62,590 nucleotides of DNA, taken from assembly GCA_013375405.1 (NCBI GenBank), contig JABXJU010000002.1:1-62590 (forward strand), read 5' to 3'. Of the stretch, positions 16,542 through 27,283 are shown in pieces; the first letter of the stretch is position 1, and each line of letters opens with the position of its first letter. The notes under the pieces were generated by a model, which was not told the DNA's origin, searched no databases, and worked only from the letters and a program-made list of their open reading frames with translations. The translations under genes were made by a program, and so were the position numbers. The DNA comes from Candidatus Helarchaeota archaeon. Its GTDB lineage: Archaea; Asgardarchaeota; Lokiarchaeia; Helarchaeales; HEL-GB-A.

Positions 16542-17720
16542 TTATTCTTTTAATATTTTCGTATTTCTGCCTAATCCGATGGACACGACGTTATCAACAG
16601 TATATGGACCTTCGCTTTCGTGGGTAATATCTGTAAAAACGCCTTTTAATGCATCCTCAAAGGTGACACCCAAGTCGTCTAATTGAATGAATTCATCGGG
16701 ATTAGGATAAATCCAATCGAAATTCGATTCTTTATAGGTCTTTTTATCTTTAGTATTTGGAAGTTGGCAATCGAGGGTTTGGATTGGCTGAGGAATCCCA
16801 ACCTCATTCAATTGCTTTACAAAGGAGAATTCCCACATTTCTGGGAAATTTGTTTTTAACCAGTTAATACCAACTTCTTCTAAACCTTGTATGTACAAAT
16901 TTTGTCCCGTTGCCAAACCAGCTAACCTCATTGCAAAGGGTTTCCGCCCCATTAACGCCATTGTTTGTATCATTGGAGGCCATGGAACAAAAGAAAACCA
17001 ATAATCGGGCATACCATACGCTTTTTTCGCGCTTATTCCATCCCAAATTCCTGCAAAGGCTTCCCATGAGCTCCTTTCGATTAACATATTCGCCATTGCG
17101 CCGCCCCATACCATTCCAATGATGTACGTAGAATTTGCCCATTGAGGCGCTCTCTCGTTCCGAACATCTCTTAAAATATCCATTAATTTACTGCCTATAT
17201 CAGTGAAATTAAATTTGATTTTTGAGGGGAGATCACGAATCTTATAGCCTAAACGCATATGCCGGCGGTCTAGGAGTTCATCGTCGGGCCTCACGAGCCA
17301 CCAATCCACAGGAATACCATCTTCGCAATGTGCATTGAGAATAAAGAAAATTTTGCCGTCTTCTGCGTCATTTAAGACAACAAAGGTTGTATCTGTTGAT
17401 TCACCAAAAAGCAATTTGTTAGTACCTTGCGCTAAATCCCCCCGAATCGAAATTACCGGTGGGAACAAGGTATATGTTACAATTTTGGAGGGATTTGTGA
17501 TCTTCCCTTCGATTATATCTTTCGCTGCGGAAATGGTATTATCAAGTCGTTCCTTTAATTCTGGATACATATAATCAACAGAAGCCACAATCATGCGTTT
17601 CTGCAACTCATATCCAAATTCTTGGTGAATTTTCCAAAGGTGTTTTCCCAATGGGGTGTATTTTTTCGTCACAATATCGTCCGGTATATCGCCATACGTA
17701 TAGGGAGCCATCATCATCAC
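16542..17720 (-). CDS. Uncharacterised protein, family shared with 5781-6938 (copy 2)
   Basis: A 392-residue protein of the same unrecognised family as the gene at 5781-6938. It shares GIPVDWWLVRPDDELLDRRH, LRDVRNERAPQWANS, KAYGMPDY and the ending SLGLGRNT. It has no signal peptide and no certain membrane helix, although the middle (WGGAMANMLI, MIQTMALMG) is moderately hydrophobic. It begins MMMMAPYTYGD; any of the four methionines could be the start. It lies convergent to the last FAD oxidase and so closes the island on the right, as its paralogue does on the left. This placement suggests that both copies serve the flavoproteins between them, possibly as substrate-handling or dedicated partner enzymes. 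Function is unknown. Confidence 0.8.
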   Translation of the reverse strand: MMMMAPYTYGDIPDDIVTKKYTPLGKHLWKIHQEFGYELQKRMIVASVDYMYPELKERLDNTISAAKDIIEGKITNPSKIVTYTLFPPVISIRGDLAQGTNKLLFGESTDTTFVVLNDAEDGKIFFILNAHCEDGIPVDWWLVRPDDELLDRRHMRLGYKIRDLPSKIKFNFTDIGSKLMDILRDVRNERAPQWANSTYIIGMVWGGAMANMLIERSSWEAFAGIWDGISAKKAYGMPDYWFSFVPWPPMIQTMALMGRKPFAMRLAGLATGQNLYIQGLEEVGINWLKTNFPEMWEFSFVKQLNEVGIPQPIQTLDCQLPNTKDKKTYKESNFDWIYPNPDEFIQLDDLGVTFEDALKGVFTDITHESEGPYTVDNVVSIGLGRNTKILKE

Positions 17721-17811
17721 ATTTGTTCTTTTCGTTACTTTAAAAGAAATATACTTATAAGTCTTTAGAAAAGAAGGAATCCATAAACTAAGTAATGGTT
17801 GGCATTTTAGA

Positions 17812-18753
17812 TTGAAAAAAGCTACAAAATTAGGGCTTATTTATGCAATAATTTCAATTTTTGTAGGGGGCATACTGCCAGTTGTCGCGAACGCGCGACC
17901 TACAACATTAGATAGCCAAATTTTTTCGGGTATGAGTAGCCTCTTCCAATTCTTATTTTTTTTACCAATTTTCTTAATTGAGAGATGGTTAAATAATAGA
18001 AGCTCAGACGATACTGAGAGTGAATTAAGAATCCGCTCTGATGATAAATTCTATTTTGGGAAATCTAAATGGAAATTATATATAATTGTTGGATTGACCA
18101 TGTCGTTGATTTACTTCCTGTATTTTGAAGGATTAGTGTTAGCGGGATCAATCAATGGAGCGCTCGCATTGAAGACATCTTCTATTTTTGGATTACTTTA
18201 TGGATATTTGTTATTAAAAGAGAGAATTACAAAAATTCAAGTCGTGTTCGCATTTGTTCTATTCTTCGGCATGGTGCTCGCCGTGACGCAAGGGGCATTC
18301 GATCTTTTAGAACTCAATCTGGGGGTAATTTTGATATTAATTTGTGCATCTTTTTGGATGGTCATTCATACTTGTACTAAGCCTTATCTGAGTAACGAAA
18401 TAGTAACATCATCTGGGTTGGTCATTGCTAGAAATTCAATTTCAGCAGCCATCTTAATAGGATCTTATGTTTTAATATTTGGAGAGCAGATTAATAGAAT
18501 TCTTGATCCAGTTAATGCATTTTTTTATGTTATAATGGGTTTGATTTATGGAATTAATTTGTATTGCTGGTATAAGATGTTAAAATATCTCGATGTCTAT
18601 CTCACTACAATTATAATAACACCGCAGATCATTGTTACTGTTCTGTTTGGTGTAATATTTTTGGGAGAACTCTTTACAATGTATCATCTAATAGGAATTA
18701 TGCTGATTATAGGTAGTATTATTGTTATTGAACATCAAGCAAAATTGAAATAA
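17812..18753 (+). CDS. EamA/DMT-superfamily transporter
   Basis: A 313-residue membrane protein with about ten hydrophobic segments in two five-helix halves, the usual layout of drug/metabolite transporters. Typical elements include the first helix LIYAIISIFVGGILPVVA, then GALALKTSSIFGLLYGYLLLKERIT (the end of the first repeat) and VTVLFGVIFLGELFTMYHLIGIMLIIGSIIVI (the end of the second repeat). It probably exports or imports a small metabolite, and the substrate cannot be predicted. The start is TTG at 17812 without a clear ribosome-binding site. The gene diverges from the unknown gene at 16542-17720 and converges with leuD. It is probably its own transcription unit. Confidence 0.85.
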   Translation: MKKATKLGLIYAIISIFVGGILPVVANARPTTLDSQIFSGMSSLFQFLFFLPIFLIERWLNNRSSDDTESELRIRSDDKFYFGKSKWKLYIIVGLTMSLIYFLYFEGLVLAGSINGALALKTSSIFGLLYGYLLLKERITKIQVVFAFVLFFGMVLAVTQGAFDLLELNLGVILILICASFWMVIHTCTKPYLSNEIVTSSGLVIARNSISAAILIGSYVLIFGEQINRILDPVNAFFYVIMGLIYGINLYCWYKMLKYLDVYLTTIIITPQIIVTVLFGVIFLGELFTMYHLIGIMLIIGSIIVIEHQAKLK

Positions 18754-18799
18754 TATACTTTCAACCATTCCCTTGATACATCTTAAAAAAATGAGGAGA

Positions 18800-19324
18800 T
18801 TATTGTTTCTCTTTCGCCCGTAATTCCTTGACTTTTTGTTTTAGTTTTTTCTTCAATATTTTTTCTTGTCCGCCGCCTTCTAGAATCTCTAATAGGAAGT
18901 CGGGAATTGATTCTGCTTGTAACTCCTTGCCAGTTCGTAGGTTTTTCACTTTGAAAGTTTCATAACTAAATTCGAGTTCATCCCCTTTTTCAAATTCTGT
19001 GCTGACTCCAGGAACAATCAAGGGAGGTAATCCAAGGCCAACAGAATTTCGGTAATAAATCCGAGCATATGATTCACAAAAGGTAGCAACAATCCCCAAC
19101 TTTAATAATGCTTCTGGGGCAGTTTCTCGGCTGGACCCACAGCCAAAATTCTTTCCCGCAACAACTACGTCGCCTTGCTTTACTTCTTTGGGAAACTCTG
19201 GATCTTCAGTCGCTAAAACATGATCATTTAATTCAGCGGTTCCAAGGTATTTTCCGGGAGTAATTAAATCTGTATCTATATCATTACCAAATTTCCAAAC
19301 TTTTGCTTTAATTTTTTTCTCCAA
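18800..19324 (-). CDS. leuD: 3-isopropylmalate dehydratase / homoaconitase-type small subunit
   Basis: A 174-residue small subunit of the aconitase family. It has DIDTDLITPGKYLGT near the start, then GKNFGCGSSRETAP and SYARIYYRNSVGLGLPPL, the swivel-domain motifs. With LeuC it isomerises 2-isopropylmalate to 3-isopropylmalate in leucine synthesis, or works in the homoaconitate series in some archaea. The short loop after the Tyr-Leu that helps set specificity reads YLGT here. As I recall, this is neither the YLRT of isopropylmalate enzymes nor the YLV-type of homoaconitases. It starts with TTG at 19324, supported by a perfect AGGAGGT. leuC lies directly upstream with an 11-base gap. The C-terminus carries a lysine-rich extension of about 20 residues. 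Confidence 0.88.
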   Translation of the reverse strand: MEKKIKAKVWKFGNDIDTDLITPGKYLGTAELNDHVLATEDPEFPKEVKQGDVVVAGKNFGCGSSRETAPEALLKLGIVATFCESYARIYYRNSVGLGLPPLIVPGVSTEFEKGDELEFSYETFKVKNLRTGKELQAESIPDFLLEILEGGGQEKILKKKLKQKVKELRAKEKQ

Positions 19325-19330
19325 TTTTAG

Positions 19331-19337
19331 ACCTCCT
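19331..19337 (-). promoter_or_regulatory. Shine-Dalgarno site that fixes the TTG start of leuD
   Basis: On the minus strand this reads AGGAGGT, six bases before the TTG at 19324-19322. It supports the TTG as the true start of the small subunit. It overlaps the end of leuC. Confidence 0.75.
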
Positions 19338-20610
19338 ATAGTGTTCGCGGATCAGTAATCACTCCGGTAATTGCAGAAGCGGCAACTACCGCGGGTGACG
19401 CTAGATAGATTCCTGCGGTCTCGTCACCCATTCGTCCTTTGAAATTTCGATTAGATGCGCTGATGCAATTCTCTTTCGGGGCAAGCATGCCCATATGGGC
19501 GCCGAAACAGGGGCCACAATTGGGATTACAAATAATTGCTTCAGCATCAATAAGGGGTTCGATAATTCCTGCGTTTATGGCATCTTTATAAATTTCTTGT
19601 GTGGCAGGAATAATTAATAGGCGTGTTTTTTTATTGACCTTTCGTCCTTTCAAGATTTCCGCAGCCACTTTTAAATCTTCAAGTCTACCATTTGTGCAAC
19701 TGCCGATAAAGGCCTGATCCACTTGCACATCCTGCAATTCAGACACAGGTTTAACATTATCAACCGTGTGAGGACATGCAACGTGTGGTTCAAGATTACT
19801 CACATCCATTTTATAGGTTTTTTCTATTTCGGCTTTCTCATCAGGCTTCACGAGTTCGTAATGTTTATCAGTTCTACCCTTTAGAAACTCAGTAATTTTA
19901 TTATCAGGAGGCGTAAAGGCAAATTTAGCGCCCAGCTCCATCGAAAAATTACTCATAGTTGCCCGACTTCCTATGCTCATATCGTCAGCAGTCTTCCCTA
20001 TGAATTCTATGGATTTATAGGTGGCGACATCTGATCTATAATCGCCTGCGATTTTTAAAATGATATCTTTCGACATTATATATTTAGGGAGTTTTCCATT
20101 GAGCACGAAACGTATGGTTTCAGGTACTTTGAACCAGAGTTCTCCTGTTGCTGCGACTACAGTTCCATCTGTATCTCCAATACCCGTACCCGCTGCATTA
20201 TACGCCCCATAAGTCGTTGTGTGTGAATCCGTTCCTACTATTAACATCCCCGGTCGGACATGCCCTTTCTCTGGCAGGATTTGATGGCAAATACCAGCTT
20301 TTATATCATAATAATATTTTAGGTCCTCTTTAAAGGCCCATTCACGTATCATTTTTTGAGCACTTGCAGCAAAAACTGTAGGTGCCGGCACAAAATGGTC
20401 TTCTAAGACCACCACTTTCTCTTTATCAAAGACTTTACGCACTTTTTTGGGAAACCCCATAAATCTAGCAATAATTCGCGCGGCTGCAATGTGTGCCATG
20501 AGCAAATCTACCTTTGCAATGAGATATTCGCCCGGTTTAACTTCGTCCTTTCCTGAAGCACGAGCCAAAATCTTCTCTGCAATCGTCATAGGTTTTACCA
20601 AATTCTTCAC
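19336..20610 (-). CDS. leuC: 3-isopropylmalate dehydratase / homoaconitase-type large subunit
   Basis: A 424-residue large subunit of the archaeal/bacterial short LeuC type. Motifs are VGTDSHTTTYGAYNAAGTG, IGSCTNGR with the first cluster cysteine, and NPNCGPCFGAHMG with the other two [4Fe-4S] ligands. It ends in a segment reading RNFKGRMG, which contains substrate-binding arginines. It works with the small subunit encoded directly downstream. The frame opens with GTG at 20610. The ATG eight codons later, giving MTIAEKILAR, matches the usual LeuC N-terminus and is the more likely start; in that case the gene ends at 20589. The divergent GTPase gene begins 239 bases away. Confidence 0.9.
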   Translation of the reverse strand: MKNLVKPMTIAEKILARASGKDEVKPGEYLIAKVDLLMAHIAAARIIARFMGFPKKVRKVFDKEKVVVLEDHFVPAPTVFAASAQKMIREWAFKEDLKYYYDIKAGICHQILPEKGHVRPGMLIVGTDSHTTTYGAYNAAGTGIGDTDGTVVAATGELWFKVPETIRFVLNGKLPKYIMSKDIILKIAGDYRSDVATYKSIEFIGKTADDMSIGSRATMSNFSMELGAKFAFTPPDNKITEFLKGRTDKHYELVKPDEKAEIEKTYKMDVSNLEPHVACPHTVDNVKPVSELQDVQVDQAFIGSCTNGRLEDLKVAAEILKGRKVNKKTRLLIIPATQEIYKDAINAGIIEPLIDAEAIICNPNCGPCFGAHMGMLAPKENCISASNRNFKGRMGDETAGIYLASPAVVAASAITGVITDPRTL

Positions 20611-20849
20611 CTTAGTTTTTCATTCGACTTCGTTTTTTGTAAATAATTATTAATGATATTGTGAGTATAAATAACCTTTATTTATTTCTATCATTTAAAA
20701 AATCCAAATTCTTTATAGGCGAGAGAATAGGTCTTTATGCTTATAAGCAAAAAAAATATGTAAGTCTCTGCGAAAATTACCTAAATTCTAAATAATGATT
20801 TAATTAAAAATAAGTATGATAAAATAAATTAAATAAGGAGAAGGATTTT

Positions 20850-22025
20850 TTGGCAGATCTCCCCCATTCTATACGTAATTTAACATCTGGATTGGTTAAA
20901 GAACTTACGCGTGAAAATATCAAAAAATTATTAGACCCTACAAAGAAAATTCCGTCTAATGTAATAGAAATTTCAAATTTAGATATTAATTATTTTAAAG
21001 ATCTTGACGCCCAAGAAAGTAAAACGATAAGCGATATTTTCGGAGTAAAAACAATCAGAGAATTAGCAGATATTACTTATAGACAACTTGTAGAGAAATC
21101 GATCCGCATACAAAAAATGGGAATCTCGCAAGGAAAGCTAGAATTGATGATAACAGCCGCTAAATACATTTCAAAGGCGGCAAGATATAGACCACCTGAA
21201 GGGCAGAAGATCGTGTTGGTAGGTCTTGATAATGCGGGTAAAACAGCATTATTGAATGCAATTAAAAATGAAATAATGGATATATCCCAATTAAAACCGA
21301 CACAAGGGATGCAACGACAAACACTGCACCTAAAAGAACAAAAGCTATACATCTTTGAACTTGGGGGACAGGAGGTATATCGAAAAAACTATTTAGCAGA
21401 ACCAGAAAAATATGTTTTGGGAACAGATCTCATGGTTTTTTTAATTGATATGCAAGATCAGGATCGATATAATGCTGCCCTTGAATATTTAGAGCAGATA
21501 TTAGATATTATAAAATATCTCAACGAAAAACCTGAATTTATTATATTATTACATAAATCAGACCCTAATATATTCAAATTGGAACCATTATTCCGTGAAA
21601 AAATTGATTATATCTCAAGTAAGATAAAAAAAATATTCCAATCTTACTCATTTCAATATAGTATTCAAATAAGTTCCATCTATAATATAATCAATTTAAC
21701 TAAATCCTTCCAATATATACTAAAAAAATTATTTGCTGGTGAGTTGGAAAGAGAACTGGAATCGAGAGAAGTTATTGAATTCGTATCAAAACTTGTGGAG
21801 ATGATTTTAAATATTGAAAGCGATGTAACGAAGGAACTGAGCACTTTAAGTGAGAATTTATATCAAATGAAGGAAGAATTTACTTATCTTAAAAAATTAA
21901 TATTATTTGAAAAAACTGGAGCAATAAAGGAAACAATTTCTACTCTAGAAACGAATAAGTCAGGTATAAGCTCTCGGGAAATGTTCATCAAAGAGTTAAA
22001 ACAATTTTTAATAAAGAAAGAGTAA
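20850..22025 (+). CDS. Rag/Arf-like GTPase with N-terminal helical domain and C-terminal coiled coil
   Basis: A 391-residue protein. Residues 1-112 are helical and resemble a helix-hairpin-helix/SAM-like module (FGVKTIRELADITYRQLV). The GTPase domain follows. G1 GLDNAGKT is at 125-132, an Arf-like switch I has a single Thr (LKPTQGM), and G3 reads ELGGQ where DLGGQ or DVGGQ is usual. G4 reads LHKSD, the HKxD variant of Rag/Gtr GTPases instead of NKxD. The last 100 residues form a likely coiled coil and lack the roadblock-like tail of the two related genes at 36216 and 37302. TTG at 20850 follows AAGGAGAAGG by five to nine bases. It probably acts in signalling or membrane trafficking, as proposed for Asgard small GTPases. 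The role is inferred. Confidence 0.85.
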   Translation: MADLPHSIRNLTSGLVKELTRENIKKLLDPTKKIPSNVIEISNLDINYFKDLDAQESKTISDIFGVKTIRELADITYRQLVEKSIRIQKMGISQGKLELMITAAKYISKAARYRPPEGQKIVLVGLDNAGKTALLNAIKNEIMDISQLKPTQGMQRQTLHLKEQKLYIFELGGQEVYRKNYLAEPEKYVLGTDLMVFLIDMQDQDRYNAALEYLEQILDIIKYLNEKPEFIILLHKSDPNIFKLEPLFREKIDYISSKIKKIFQSYSFQYSIQISSIYNIINLTKSFQYILKKLFAGELERELESREVIEFVSKLVEMILNIESDVTKELSTLSENLYQMKEEFTYLKKLILFEKTGAIKETISTLETNKSGISSREMFIKELKQFLIKKE

Positions 22026-22115
22026 CTATTATGAGCTTTAAAAATCAATTAGAAAGAATTAAGAAGATAATTGGCTTACCCTTGTAAATAATTAAAAAAT
22101 AATGATGAGCTTCAA

Positions 22116-23198
22116 TTGAAAAAACGCACCGTCCTTTGTTTTTTAAAAATAAAGGTACATGACCATTGGGAGTTTCAGCTAAAGATAGCGGAATTGAAAC
22201 GCCTCGTAGTTTCGATGGATTATCAAGTTGTTGATACGGTTATACAACAGCGGATCAAGAAACATAGTCGTTATTTAATGGGAAAAGGTAAAGTTGAGGA
22301 AATAAAAGAAATAGTAGAAACATATGGTGTTGATACAATCATATTTTATAATGTATTGACTAGTAAACAAAATTATAATCTGACCAATGAACTGCAATGT
22401 GAAGTGAAAGATCGCTATGATTTAATTCTAGAAATTTTTGAGCTACAATCTTCAGATATAGTGTCCAAGAAGCAGATTACCCTCGCTCAAATGCTCAAGA
22501 CGTTCCCAAAATATAAAATTCAGGCTCATAAAAAATATCGGACGGAGCATGCGCAATTCAGATCAAGTGGTGAGTTTGCTTACCATAGCAAGATTAGGGC
22601 GCACGACAAGCGAGTGGCGAAGATTCGTAAGGAATTAGAAGCTTTAAAAGAAAAAAAATTAAAAGAGATCGCAAGTCGGAAACGGGGCCAATTTCCATTC
22701 AAGACAATCTGTATTAGTGGGTATTATAATACTGGAAAAACAACTCTATTCAATGCATTAACTGGTGCAGAGAAACCCGTAAGCGATAGACCTTTCACTA
22801 CACTTTCAAGCAAGTATAAGCATCTTAAGGACCGTCAATCGAAAATCATTCTCATCGATACTATTGGATTTGTCTATGATATTGACCCTACATTAATTAA
22901 CTCCTTCGAATTACAAATCCTAGACATGCAAAACGCTGAAAAAGTGCTCTACCTTATTAGCTTAGATGATCCTCTTTTCGATATAATAAAAAAATTTCAT
23001 TATGGCTTAGAATTATTTCATGACATTGGAGTTGTTAAATCAAGAATTATTGTAGTTTTTAATAAAATTGATTTAAGTACAGATGAACAGATTAAAAAGT
23101 TATTAGAAAATCTTGATAATTCATTGAATGAATTTCCTTATACAGTTATTTCGGCAAAAACATCGAAAAATCTTAATTCTCTAATTAAATTGTTTTGA
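22116..23198 (+). CDS. hflX: HflX-type ribosome-associated GTPase
   Basis: A 360-residue protein. The N-terminal nucleotide-binding-like half includes YLMGKGKVEEIKEI and DRYDLILEIFELQ, the usual HflX landmarks. A linker segment reads RSSGEFAYHSKIRAHDKRVAKIRKEL, in which only part of the usual GxGE motif remains. The GTPase domain has G1 GYYNTGKTTLFNAL at about 203-216, G3 DTIGF and G4 NKID. HflX binds the 50S subunit and splits stalled ribosomes. It starts with TTG at 22116 without a good ribosome-binding site, and the length is normal for archaea. It follows the Rag-like GTPase in the same direction with a 90-base gap. Confidence 0.88.
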   Translation: MKKRTVLCFLKIKVHDHWEFQLKIAELKRLVVSMDYQVVDTVIQQRIKKHSRYLMGKGKVEEIKEIVETYGVDTIIFYNVLTSKQNYNLTNELQCEVKDRYDLILEIFELQSSDIVSKKQITLAQMLKTFPKYKIQAHKKYRTEHAQFRSSGEFAYHSKIRAHDKRVAKIRKELEALKEKKLKEIASRKRGQFPFKTICISGYYNTGKTTLFNALTGAEKPVSDRPFTTLSSKYKHLKDRQSKIILIDTIGFVYDIDPTLINSFELQILDMQNAEKVLYLISLDDPLFDIIKKFHYGLELFHDIGVVKSRIIVVFNKIDLSTDEQIKKLLENLDNSLNEFPYTVISAKTSKNLNSLIKLF

Positions 23199-23234
23199 AT
23201 AAGTCAAAAAAGTAAATATATTGTGATGAATTAG

Positions 23235-25270
<2,036 letters not shown>

Positions 25271-25445
25271 TGTCGTTCACACTTCTTGCATCACTTTAGA
25301 TGTGCTGAATTTTCATTTATTTCTTAATTCAATTATTTGTATAAAATTAAACAAAAATCTATAGGTTCGTCAGAATTCAGTCACAATCTTTAAATTAAGG
25401 GCGGATCCTCTAATACCAATCATTTCTAAAAGGAGTGAAAAATGA

Positions 25446-26336
25446 ATGCTCAAATTAGAAGGAAGTTTCGTGGCTTTAATTACGCCCATGAAGAAAGATA
25501 GAGAAATAGATGAAGAATCAGTAAGAAAATTTGTCGATTTTCATATAGAACAAGGTACTCATGGTCTTGTACCTTGTGGGACGACCGGCGAGTCTGCTAC
25601 CATGAACCATGCGGAACATAAACGGATGATTGACATCGTGATAGATCAAACCAATGGACGCGTTCCTGTAGTGGCAGGTACTGGATCAAATTCGACAAAA
25701 GAGGCACTCAATCTGACAAAGCACGCAGAGAATGCGGGTGCCGATGGTGCGTTAATAATCAGCCCATATTACAACAAACCCACTCAGAGAGGTCTTATCC
25801 ATCACTTCACGACATTAGCCAATGAAACAAATATTCCAATCGTGCTCTATAACGTCCCTTCGCGAACAGGACGAAATGTGGAAGCAAGTACCACATTAGA
25901 ACTTGCGAAACATAAAAATGTGGTAGCTATTAAAGAAGCCTCAGGAAATATAGGGCAAATAATGAATATTTTAGCAGGGGCTCCTTCAGGTTTTGTTGTA
26001 GTCTCCGGTGATGATTCATTAACCTATTCCCTTTGTACGCTAGGAGGAACAGGTGTGATAAGCGTTGCGGCAAATGTTGCGCCAAAATTAATGTCTACCT
26101 TCATGAATAATTTAATTCAAGGCAACTACAAAAAAGCCCGTGAAGACCACTTTAAGTTGCTTCCCTTATTCAAAGTTCTATTTGTGGAGACCAATCCAGG
26201 GCCATGTAAGAAAGCTGCACAGTTAATGAAACTAGCTGGAATTGAGAATTGGAATCTTAGATCACCATTAGTTGAGCCTACGCCCGAAAATACAGAAAAA
26301 ATCAAAGTGGTGCTGAAGGATTTAAAGCTCTTATAA
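25446..26336 (+). CDS. dapA: 4-hydroxy-tetrahydrodipicolinate synthase
   Basis: A 296-residue TIM-barrel enzyme of normal DapA length. It has GTTGES near residue 44, the catalytic tyrosine in LYNVPSRTGRN, and the Schiff-base lysine in AIKEASG. It condenses pyruvate and aspartate semialdehyde, the first committed step of the diaminopimelate pathway to lysine. Two ATGs follow the ribosome-binding site AAAGGAGTGA. The one at 25442 is out of frame, and the one at 25446 gives the protein. dapB follows with a 25-base gap, so the two form an operon. Confidence 0.96.
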   Translation: MLKLEGSFVALITPMKKDREIDEESVRKFVDFHIEQGTHGLVPCGTTGESATMNHAEHKRMIDIVIDQTNGRVPVVAGTGSNSTKEALNLTKHAENAGADGALIISPYYNKPTQRGLIHHFTTLANETNIPIVLYNVPSRTGRNVEASTTLELAKHKNVVAIKEASGNIGQIMNILAGAPSGFVVVSGDDSLTYSLCTLGGTGVISVAANVAPKLMSTFMNNLIQGNYKKAREDHFKLLPLFKVLFVETNPGPCKKAAQLMKLAGIENWNLRSPLVEPTPENTEKIKVVLKDLKLL

Positions 26337-26361
26337 TCATTTTTTTGGATGTGAGTTAGGT

Positions 26362-27192
26362 ATGATTAGAGTCGCACTGGCTGGGATTGACGGGAACATG
26401 GGTGGTCTTGTAGCAAAAGATGTTATTCAGGATCCTGAACTAGAGATAGTCGCGGGCTTTTCCATCTCCCAATCTCCTAATGAAGGAAAGGATGTTGGGA
26501 CCTTTCATGGATTCGATCCTTTAGGTGTGCCTATATTAAGTGGGGATAAGCTTCCAGATGTTCTAAAAGCCACCAAACCTGAAGTGTATGTGGATTTTAC
26601 CATTGCAAAAGCTGCAGAAAAGAATTGTATAATTGTTGCAGAACAAAAGATTAAATCTGTTATAGGAACTACTGCCCTGTCCTCAGAATTTCTCCAAAAT
26701 TTTGAGAACCTTATAAAGAAACATGAAACTTGTACCGTTATTTCACCGAATATGTCATTAGGAGTTAATATTTTGTTCAATCTATCAGGACAATTGACAG
26801 AGTTACTCTCCACTTATGATATTGAAATTACTGAAACCCACCACCATCGAAAGAAGGATGTCCCAAGCGGAACTGCAATGAAATTAGCTCAAATTATTGC
26901 ATCAGCTCTCAATAAAAACATCGACGAAGTAGGGAAATTTGGACGATCGAAGGGATTCAATCCTCGCAAGGTCGGCGCGGATGAAATTGGTATACATGCG
27001 GTTCGTGCAGGCGATATTGTTGGCGAACACACAATCCTGTATGCAGGACCAGGGGAACGAATTGAAGTCACGCATCGTGCACACAGCCGGCAATGTTTTG
27101 CCACTGGTACTCTAGTTGCAATCAAATTTCTCGCCCAAAGAGGAGAGTCAGGGCGCATTTATTCAATGCAGGATGTATTAGGCCTAACATAA
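26362..27192 (+). CDS. dapB: 4-hydroxy-tetrahydrodipicolinate reductase
   Basis: A 276-residue enzyme. The N-terminal dinucleotide-binding motif GIDGNMGGLVA is near residue 8. The signature ETHHHRKKDVPSGTA carries the catalytic histidines and the lysine. It reduces the DapA product with NAD(P)H. The C-terminal region includes GIHAVRAGDIVGEHT, as in other DapB proteins. The start ATG at 26362 follows GTGAGTTAGGT. It is the second gene of the dapA-dapB operon; no later pathway genes are visible in the window. Confidence 0.96.
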   Translation: MIRVALAGIDGNMGGLVAKDVIQDPELEIVAGFSISQSPNEGKDVGTFHGFDPLGVPILSGDKLPDVLKATKPEVYVDFTIAKAAEKNCIIVAEQKIKSVIGTTALSSEFLQNFENLIKKHETCTVISPNMSLGVNILFNLSGQLTELLSTYDIEITETHHHRKKDVPSGTAMKLAQIIASALNKNIDEVGKFGRSKGFNPRKVGADEIGIHAVRAGDIVGEHTILYAGPGERIEVTHRAHSRQCFATGTLVAIKFLAQRGESGRIYSMQDVLGLT

Positions 27193-27283
27193 TTTAAGGC
27201 CTTTTTATTTTCAACTCTATTTTTACATTACGTTTAAGGAAGGAACTATTTACGAATTTTGATTAGTAAAAAAGAAAAAATAT

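Noticed and set aside
22031..22087. 18-codon open frame between the GTPase and hflX genes
   Set aside because: It is too short, with no ribosome-binding site evidence beyond chance and no similarity to anything I know.
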